Shown here: piece after piece, positions 1-3,571 of the stretch
How the letters are laid out: every line of letters starts with the position of its first letter
How positions within the stretch are numbered: the first letter of the stretch is position 1
Source of the DNA: an uncultured Bacillota bacterium
GTDB lineage: Bacteria; Bacillota_I; Bacilli_A; Izemoplasmatales; UBA1188
Length of the DNA stretch: 5,959 bases
NCBI GenBank assembly: GCA_937907585.1
Contig: CALCVH010000024.1
Coordinates: 1 to 5,959, forward strand
Reading direction: 5' to 3'
The notes under the pieces: generated by a model
What the model was told of the DNA's origin: nothing
Databases searched by the model: none
The model's input: the letters and a program-made list of their open reading frames with translations, nothing else
Translations under genes and position numbers: made by a program

Positions 1-126
1 TTAAGAAGTGGGGGCTTCCTGGGCAAGAAAACTAACGTTTCCAGTAATCAGGCTATCCCCGGTTGTCCCTCGGTTCTTTTTATTTTTGTTGTTTATATCA
101 AATATAGTAGTTAAAGTAGCGATTAA
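1..126 (-). pseudogene. Decayed C-terminal tail of TnpB (IS200/IS605-family OrfB)
   Basis: Reading the minus strand in the frame that ends in TAA at bases 3-1 gives a tail beginning DINNKNKKNRGTTGDS, followed by LITGNVSFLAQEAPTS. This resembles the end of TnpB/IS605 OrfB proteins, where a HDRDxNAAxNI segment is followed by RGT-G and a final QEAP-type motif. The match covers roughly bases 99-1. Upstream the frame closes at TGA (129-127), and I see no Cys-x2-Cys zinc ribbon or RuvC motifs in the next 200 bases, so only about the last 33 residues remain. TnpB is an RNA-guided nuclease carried by IS200/IS605 transposons, and its guide RNA comes from the gene's 3' end and the element's right end. 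That part is what survives here. The segment is clearly more GC-rich than the DNA to its right. The element's right end would lie left of base 1. Confidence 0.65.
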
Positions 127-200
127 TCAACTGTTCTTAATTATAACATACTTCTTATCAGTTTTTTAATATAAATTATATTAAACATTGATTAAACAAA

Positions 201-289
201 CTAAAAAAGATGGTTGGAGTTTTGTTTCATAACTTCATTACCATCATTTATTAATTAGTCATTTCTACTATAAAAATGATTCTAAGCAT
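201..289 (-). pseudogene. Possible relic of a YafQ/RelE-type toxin
   Basis: Directly downstream of the antitoxin gene, where its toxin would be expected, there is no intact frame. Two short pieces in different frames remain. One starts at an ATG at 289 and reads MLRIIFIVEMTN before a stop. The other reads LINDGNEVMKQNSNHLF and ends in TAG at 203-201. YafQ-type toxins commonly begin MLKI-Y and end near DELILVRTGSHSDLF, so the pieces could be the two ends of a toxin that lost its middle by deletion and frameshift. The resemblance is loose and was judged by eye. The 54-base gap between the antitoxin stop and this ATG is unusually large for such an operon, and I see no ribosome binding site. The rest of 127-343 shows nothing recognisable. 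Confidence 0.22.
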
Positions 290-343
290 TTATATTTAGT
301 TCATCTTAGTTCTTATGTTTATAGTCTCTTACTGTTTTTAATA

Positions 344-613
344 CTACACTTCTTCCGAAATATCCTTAAATGAATTATATCTTTTATATTTACTTTTATC
401 TTTTTTCATTTCATCAAATTCATCTAAAGCTTCTTTTGTAACTTTGTTAGGAATTTCTTTTTTTATCTCAAAGGGGATTCTTTGTTCTCTAACAGACTGT
501 TGTAAGAATAAAGTAATAGCCGTAGATAAATCTAGACCAAAATCATTAAATAAAGATACTGCATCTTTCTTTAAATTTGAATCTATAGAAATATTAGTAT
601 TAATTTTAGTCAT
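344..613 (-). CDS. RelB/DinJ-family antitoxin (orphan)
   Basis: This 89-residue protein has the hallmarks of RelB/DinJ antitoxins. The N-terminal half is a ribbon-helix-helix DNA-binding domain: a beta strand (TNISIDS, residues 6-12), helix 1 (about 13-25), the turn GLDLSTAI (26-33), helix 2, then VREQRIPFEI (41-50). The C-terminal half is charged and probably disordered (KKDKSKYKRY, 70-79), as in antitoxins that wrap around their toxin. The family neutralises a RelE/YafQ/YoeB-type mRNA-cleaving toxin and represses its own promoter. An upstream in-frame ATG at 646 would add 11 residues. I prefer the ATG at 613 because AGAAGGAG lies about 10 bases before it and the longer version would overlap the promoter and operator-like repeat. 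The stop is TAG. No intact toxin gene follows, so it looks solitary, kept either as a decaying remnant or as an antidote against related toxins. Confidence 0.85.
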   Translation of the reverse strand: MTKINTNISIDSNLKKDAVSLFNDFGLDLSTAITLFLQQSVREQRIPFEIKKEIPNKVTKEALDEFDEMKKDKSKYKRYNSFKDISEEV

Positions 614-623
614 AATAGTTAAA

Positions 624-629
624 CTCCTT
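624..629 (-). promoter_or_regulatory. Ribosome binding site fixing the antitoxin start
   Basis: On the minus strand the sequence reads AAGGAG, ten bases before the ATG at 613. It selects this start over the ATG at 646, which has no comparable site. Confidence 0.7.
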
Positions 630-637
630 CTATTTAT

Positions 638-660
638 ATTATACACATTTTATACACATT
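638..660 (-). promoter_or_regulatory. Antitoxin promoter with an 11-bp tandem operator-like repeat
   Basis: A perfect TATAAT -10 box lies at 643-638 on the minus strand, just upstream of the antitoxin ribosome binding site. The -35 region is weak. The unit AATGTGTATAA (minus strand) occurs twice back to back without mismatch at 660-650 and 649-639, overlapping the -10 box. An 11-bp step is about one helical turn, which suits cooperative binding by a ribbon-helix-helix dimer on one face of the DNA. Autorepression by the RelB-like product is therefore likely, but this is inference from the family and the layout. Confidence 0.55.
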
Positions 661-816
661 ATTCAGTAAATATCTTCTATTCCTTAATTAAAGATGAACA
701 CGCAACGCGCTAATTATTTTGTTGCATTTACTTTTTCAATTAAAGATATCAAAATTAATTACATTAAAAAATATATTTATTTAAATTAATATGTTAAAAT
801 TGATTGAGGTGAAAAA

Positions 817-1542
817 ATGGTTTTAACACATCAGGCTGTAGAAGAATTTATTTCTCATAATTTAGCTTATTATTTTGATGAATTATGTTTTGGAATATGT
901 AAAGATGAAAACATTAAAAGATTAGAATATTTATATAACGAAATATTTAAGGATACTCTAGAGATGCTTTCATTTAATGAATATTTAGCTGAACTTGATA
1001 AACTTAAAAACAATATATTCTTAGATTTAAAAGCGGCTTATGAAGGAGATCCAAGTGCAGAAAGTGAAAAGGAAATAATATTAACATTCCCTGGATTCTA
1101 CGCTGTTATGGTTTATCGTATTTCGCATATGATTGCTAATCATAATATTAAATTAATTCCTAGAATGATGAGCGAAATCGCTCATAATAAAACAGGAATT
1201 GATATTCATCCTAATGCGGTTATTGGGGATTCATTCTTCATAGACCATGGTACTGGAGTAGTAATTGGTGAAACCACTATAATAGGAAACCATGTAAGAA
1301 TTTATCAAGGTGTTACATTAGGCGCTATATCGCTTAAAGATGTAGAAAAAGTTAGAGGTATAAAAAGACATCCAACTATAAAAGATAATGTTATTATATA
1401 TTCTAACGCTTCTATTCTTGGGGGAAATACCGTTATTGGCAATAACGTTATTATTGGTAGCAACGTATTCTTAACCAAATCAGTTCCAGATAATAAGAAA
1501 GTATTATTAAATAGTAAAAACTATCAGATATTAGATATATAA
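817..1542 (+). CDS. cysE: Serine O-acetyltransferase, EpsC/CysE type
   Basis: The product (241 residues) transfers acetyl from acetyl-CoA to L-serine, giving O-acetylserine, the substrate of cysteine synthase. An N-terminal helical region (1-110) contains the family stretches GDPSAESEKEIIL (77-89) and FPGFYAVMVYRISH (91-104). Then comes a left-handed beta helix of hexapeptide repeats: TGIDIHPNAVIGD (126-138), FIDHGTGVVIGE (141-152), and ILGGNTVIGNNVIIGSNV (200-217). By comparison with E. coli CysE, Asp143-His144 and His185 (in the KRHP motif) are the catalytic positions. The longer loop between GVTLGAIS and KRHP is typical of EpsC-type enzymes rather than the enterobacterial form. Start: ATG at 817, with TTGAGGTGA five bases upstream. 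A TG-n-TAAAAT element at 792-800 could be an extended -10, but it would leave almost no leader, so the promoter is uncertain. I see no T-box or other riboswitch in the 200 bases upstream, and no cysK in the window. The gene is single and ends at a strong terminator. Confidence 0.93.
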   Translation: MVLTHQAVEEFISHNLAYYFDELCFGICKDENIKRLEYLYNEIFKDTLEMLSFNEYLAELDKLKNNIFLDLKAAYEGDPSAESEKEIILTFPGFYAVMVYRISHMIANHNIKLIPRMMSEIAHNKTGIDIHPNAVIGDSFFIDHGTGVVIGETTIIGNHVRIYQGVTLGAISLKDVEKVRGIKRHPTIKDNVIIYSNASILGGNTVIGNNVIIGSNVFLTKSVPDNKKVLLNSKNYQILDI

Positions 1543-1580
1543 AAATTGAGCTTATAGGGGTTGACCTATAAGCTCTTATT
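1535..1580. repeat. Left copy of a 46-bp direct repeat (terminator element)
   Basis: This 46-bp stretch includes the last bases and stop codon of cysE plus its terminator hairpin. It matches bases 3525-3569 in the same orientation with only two substitutions and one single-base gap, all in or beside the hairpin loop. The first 22 bases and the last 17 are identical. The two copies enclose all the accessory material between cysE and the esterase gene. Confidence 0.9.
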
Positions 1581-1583
1581 TTT
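1548..1583 (+). terminator. Rho-independent terminator of cysE, probably bidirectional
   Basis: A perfect 11-bp stem (GAGCTTATAGG at 1548-1558 with CCTATAAGCTC at 1565-1575) closes a 6-base loop and is followed by TTATTTTT. It starts five bases after the cysE stop. On the opposite strand the hairpin is followed by AATTTTTATA, so it can also stop leftward transcripts coming from the ATPase region. Confidence 0.9.
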
Positions 1584-1604
1584 GTTAATCATTATATTAT
1601 CATT

Positions 1605-1700
1605 TTATTTCCCACATAATGCAGTTCCATTTGATATTGCAGAAATATATTCACCTATATCATCTTTTGAAAACCAATTTTCTTTAAAATCAAACCACTC
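1605..1700 (-). pseudogene. Relic of an AlbA_2 (Schlafen-type) domain protein, 31 codons
   Basis: On the minus strand a stop-to-stop frame reads EWFDFKENWFSKDDIGEY and continues ISAISNGTALCGK before TAA at 1607-1605. This closely resembles the beginning of the AlbA_2 putative DNA-binding domain (pattern E-W-xEFKxN-F-x-IGEYISALSNxA), found at the N-terminus of RecG-like or Schlafen-like ATP-binding proteins that are usually about 400-500 residues long. Here the frame is cut on the N-terminal side by TAG (1703-1701) and stops just after the SNGTAL region, so only the first part of the domain survives. No start codon or further domain is visible. It is a dead fragment, oriented like the ATPase to its right. 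Bases 1585-1604 show nothing. Confidence 0.6.
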
Positions 1701-1710
1701 CTAAAAGAAA

Positions 1711-1752
1711 AGTATACTATAAAATATACTATAAAGTATACTATAAAGTATA
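1711..1752. repeat. 12-bp tandem repeat, three and a half units
   Basis: The units are AGTATACTATAA (1711-1722), AATATACTATAA (1723-1734, one change), AGTATACTATAA (1735-1746) and a partial AGTATA (1747-1752). Each unit with AGTATACT contains an 8-bp perfect palindrome. The array lies immediately upstream, in the minus-strand sense, of the AlbA_2 relic and ends a few bases before an AGGAG-like sequence. It could be the remains of an operator or promoter array, or simple replication slippage in AT-rich DNA. The next 87 bases (1753-1839) show nothing recognisable. Confidence 0.9.
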
Positions 1753-1839
1753 ACCACAAAAAGTGTACAGCTACAAAATCGCTATCCATTTTATTTATCA
1801 ATGAACTGTGTATTATTGAATATGTCATATTCACTTTAT

Positions 1840-1989
1840 TTATTTGACTGGTTTGCCATTTCGGGGGTCGATAGTGCAATTGAACAATTGGCTCAACGTA
1901 CCGCCAAGAAACGAACCCAGCCGGGAACATATCTGTTCAAAAATCCATATGACACCATCATTTACCCTCTTATATATCTCCACATCCAT
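1840..1989 (-). other. Foreign-composition segment with coding-like frames, origin unknown
   Basis: Bases about 1846-1945 are visibly richer in G and C than everything around them. On the minus strand an ATG at 1989, five bases after the ATPase stop, opens a 49-residue frame. It begins MDVEIYKRVNDGVIWIFEQI, continues CSRLGSFLGGTLSQLF and NCTIDPRNGKPVK, and stops at TAA (1842-1840). The opposite strand is also open here (FAISGVDSAIEQLAQRT, then AKKRTQPGTYLFKNPYD), with many C/G-ending codons. I recognise neither, and at most one can be real. There is no good ribosome binding site. The likeliest explanation is a broken piece of a horizontally acquired gene. I cannot rule out a structured RNA, although no tRNA fold is evident. 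Confidence 0.35.
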
Positions 1990-1994
1990 CCATT

Positions 1995-3359
1995 TTATTG
2001 TTTTATGATAAATGGGAACATATAAGGTGGAACCTTATATCCACTATCATCATAATTATACTGTTTTGGATGAACAATAAATGATTCAGCAATTCTTTTT
2101 CCAAATCTATCTTTAAATAAACTATATGAAATATTTGTGTAGTTTTTTGATGACTTCACTTCTACTGGAAAAACTTTTATATTCGTTTTACTATCATTTG
2201 AAATCAAAAAATCTATTTCAATATCGTTTCTATGTTTTTCATTTGAATAATGAGTATAAAAATATAACTTTCTTCCTGTCGATGCAATCATTTGAGAAAT
2301 CACATTTTCGTAAAACATTCCTTGATTAATTGATAATTTACCATTCATAATGCTCTTATACAATAAGTTTGACATAATTTCATTTTCAGAAAAAGTATGA
2401 GAAATTAGCAATCCAGTATCTCCCATGTAACACTTTACAGCTGAATCATCTTTATTTAATGCAAAGCCCACATTAGGATCATTACATTTATAGCATAAAT
2501 TACATATCATCGAATCATCAAGCCAAAATAAAGGTTCATCATATTTACTAAAATAACCTTTTTCATCAATCTTATTTAATACCACTTTCTTTTCGTGAGT
2601 AGAGAGATATCCAGGAATGTTGTCAAATATAGCAGATACTTTTGAATTATAACGCTTAGCAGCTTTATTAATATCATCTTTATATAATGATAATATTTCT
2701 CTTTTTGCAATATCCGCTTTATAAAAATCTCTTCCATTCTCAAAATATGCAACAACACTTTGTGGCATTCCACCAACTATCATATATTCCTTAAATAGAC
2801 GCATAGCATCCAGGTGATATTTATCATCTAAAGCTTTTTTCTCATTGACACAGTTCACGATATAATTTAATAATACATTTTCATTGGCAGCCCATAAAAA
2901 CTCTTCGAAATCTAGGGGATACATTTTAATTTTCTTTTCTTCCGATGGAATAACAATATCATCAACATTTTCTTTTATTGATATTAATGATCCTGTTTCA
3001 ATATATGAGTATCTTCCATCTTTAACCAAGTATTTAATTGCTTCTCTTGCTTTTGGAAATTTTTGAACTTCATCAAATACAATTAAAGTTTCATTTTTAA
3101 TTAATTCAACGTTATATTCTAACGAAATATTTTGGAAGAATACATCAAGCTTATTTAAATTTGTAAAACTATCTTTTACTTTCTTATTTGCTATTGCAAA
3201 ATCAATAATTACATATGATTTATAATTATTCTTAGCAAACTTTTCAACAATTGTAGATTTTCCAATACGTCTAGCACCTTCAATCATCAATGCATAATTT
3301 TTGCTCATAGTTTCTTTCCATTCTAAAAGTTTAGCGTATATTTTTCTTTTCAGTTCCAT
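1995..3359 (-). CDS. AAA ATPase with DUF4143 domain
   Basis: This 454-residue protein belongs to the large prokaryotic AAA_14/DUF4143 ATP-binding family, whose cellular role is still poorly defined. The N-terminal ATPase part shows Walker A GARRIGKST (28-36, Lys34), Walker B LIVFDEVQ (92-99, Asp96-Glu97) and a sensor-1-like ETGS (121-124). The family motif MYPLDFEEFL follows (146-155), then VGGMPQSV (195-202). The C-terminal DUF4143 part contains DTGLL (314-318), GMFYENVISQ (347-356), EIDFL (381-385) and FPVEVKSSK (397-405). The spacing of Glu/Asp383 and Glu400-x-Lys402 resembles a PD-(D/E)XK nuclease-type core, so nucleic-acid binding or cleavage is possible but unproven. Length and both ends look complete. 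The start ATG at 3359 has AAGGAG nine bases upstream and a good promoter. The gene stands alone, with relic DNA on its downstream side, so it is probably accessory. No signal peptide or membrane segment is seen; it should be cytoplasmic. Confidence 0.88.
   Translation of the reverse strand: MELKRKIYAKLLEWKETMSKNYALMIEGARRIGKSTIVEKFAKNNYKSYVIIDFAIANKKVKDSFTNLNKLDVFFQNISLEYNVELIKNETLIVFDEVQKFPKAREAIKYLVKDGRYSYIETGSLISIKENVDDIVIPSEEKKIKMYPLDFEEFLWAANENVLLNYIVNCVNEKKALDDKYHLDAMRLFKEYMIVGGMPQSVVAYFENGRDFYKADIAKREILSLYKDDINKAAKRYNSKVSAIFDNIPGYLSTHEKKVVLNKIDEKGYFSKYDEPLFWLDDSMICNLCYKCNDPNVGFALNKDDSAVKCYMGDTGLLISHTFSENEIMSNLLYKSIMNGKLSINQGMFYENVISQMIASTGRKLYFYTHYSNEKHRNDIEIDFLISNDSKTNIKVFPVEVKSSKNYTNISYSLFKDRFGKRIAESFIVHPKQYNYDDSGYKVPPYMFPFIIKQ
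2020..2040 (-). repeat. Perfect hairpin inside the 3' end of the ATPase gene
   Basis: ATATAAGGT (2020-2028) pairs with ACCTTATAT (2032-2040) across a 3-base loop, within the codons for the YKVPPYM stretch near the C-terminus. It lies about 23 bases before the stop and has no T-run after it on the coding strand, so it is not a typical terminator. It might block 3' exonucleases or be chance in AT-rich sequence. I see no other terminator for this gene before the hairpin at 1548-1575. Confidence 0.5.
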
Positions 3360-3382
3360 ATATGTTAACTCCTTTCACTATC

Positions 3383-3411
3383 ATTATACGCCTTAATTGC
3401 ATAATGCGCAA
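3383..3411 (-). promoter_or_regulatory. Promoter of the ATPase gene
   Basis: On the minus strand a -35 box TTGCGC (3411-3406) is followed by exactly 17 bases and a perfect TATAAT -10 box (3388-3383). Transcription would start near 3376, just ahead of the AAGGAG ribosome binding site at 3374-3369, giving a very short leader. The -35 box is embedded in the motif TGCATAATGCGCA (plus strand), which recurs further upstream, so a regulator may compete with RNA polymerase here. Confidence 0.75.
3398..3410. promoter_or_regulatory. Operator-like motif, proximal copy
   Basis: TGCATAATGCGCA (plus strand) overlaps the -35 box of the ATPase promoter. It is a partial dyad with TGC at one end and GCA at the other. 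It matches 3466-3478 at 12 of 13 positions. No regulator gene is identified in the window. Confidence 0.4.
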
Positions 3412-3465
3412 AATATTTTTTTATTATTTTTTGTATAATACGCTAAGTATTTTTTTGATATGATC

Positions 3466-3478
3466 TGCATATTGCGCA
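3466..3478. promoter_or_regulatory. Operator-like motif, distal copy
   Basis: TGCATATTGCGCA repeats the proximal motif with one change, 68 bp away in the same orientation, and both are followed by AA. A TATAATACGC sequence (3434-3443) similarly echoes the ATTATACGC at the promoter -10 (3383-3391), so the whole region 3383-3480 looks like a diverged duplication. No second promoter with good spacing is visible at this copy. Bases 3481-3524 show nothing recognisable. Confidence 0.4.
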
Positions 3479-3524
3479 AAGTTCCCTTTTCACTTCGCCT
3501 TTATTGATGCCTACTACTTATTTT

Positions 3525-3569
3525 ATATATAAAAATTGAGCTTATATGGTTAACCTATAAGCTCTTATT
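3525..3569. repeat. Right copy of the 46-bp direct repeat (terminator element)
   Basis: This 45-bp copy matches 1535-1580 in the same orientation (two substitutions and one gap). Here it sits just beyond the stop codon of the esterase gene, whose coding strand is opposite. The shared stretch that contains the end and stop codon of cysE in the left copy is non-coding here. Confidence 0.9.
3531..3564 (-). terminator. Rho-independent terminator of the esterase gene, probably bidirectional
   Basis: GAGCTTATA pairs with TATAAGCTC (3538-3546 and 3556-3564), with an inner GG/CC pair around a TTAA loop and one unpaired base. On the minus strand it begins seven bases after the esterase stop and is followed by AATTTTTATA, a fair U-tract. 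On the plus strand it is followed by TTATTATTTATTT, which is weaker. Confidence 0.85.
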
Positions 3570-3571
3570 AT

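Noticed and set aside
614..646. Upstream ATG at 646 as the antitoxin start
   Set aside because: It would place the coding sequence over the -10 box and tandem repeat. The ATG at 613 has a good ribosome binding site and matches the usual family N-terminus.
444..713. Plus-strand open frame of 89 codons
   Set aside because: It is antisense to the RelB/DinJ antitoxin gene, has no ribosome binding site, and its product is a low-complexity shadow.
714..816. T-box, SAM or other cysteine-related riboswitch upstream of cysE
   Set aside because: The gap to the antitoxin gene region is short and purely AT-rich, with no T-box sequence, no paired stems and no leader terminator.
1711..1752. CRISPR array
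   Set aside because: The 12-bp units are directly adjacent with no spacers, and no cas genes are present.
1655..1930. Minus-strand frame of 91 codons
   Set aside because: It runs through the 12-bp tandem repeat (YFIVYFIVYF-type product) and overlaps the AlbA_2 relic in another frame. Nothing in it resembles a protein family.
1860..1935. tRNA or other structured RNA in the GC-richer block
   Set aside because: A GGGTTCG sequence on the minus strand recalls a T-loop, but no matching T-stem, acceptor stem or anticodon arm could be drawn.
1801..2025. Plus-strand frame of 74 codons as a real gene
   Set aside because: The middle is coding-like, but the ends are AT-rich low-complexity sequence, it lacks a ribosome binding site and it runs antisense into the ATPase gene. 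It is treated only as part of the foreign segment.
2126..3066. Three short frames inside the ATPase gene (2126-2329 plus, 2576-2776 minus, 2884-3066 plus)
   Set aside because: All are out-of-frame or antisense shadows of a clearly recognisable ATPase with intact motifs.
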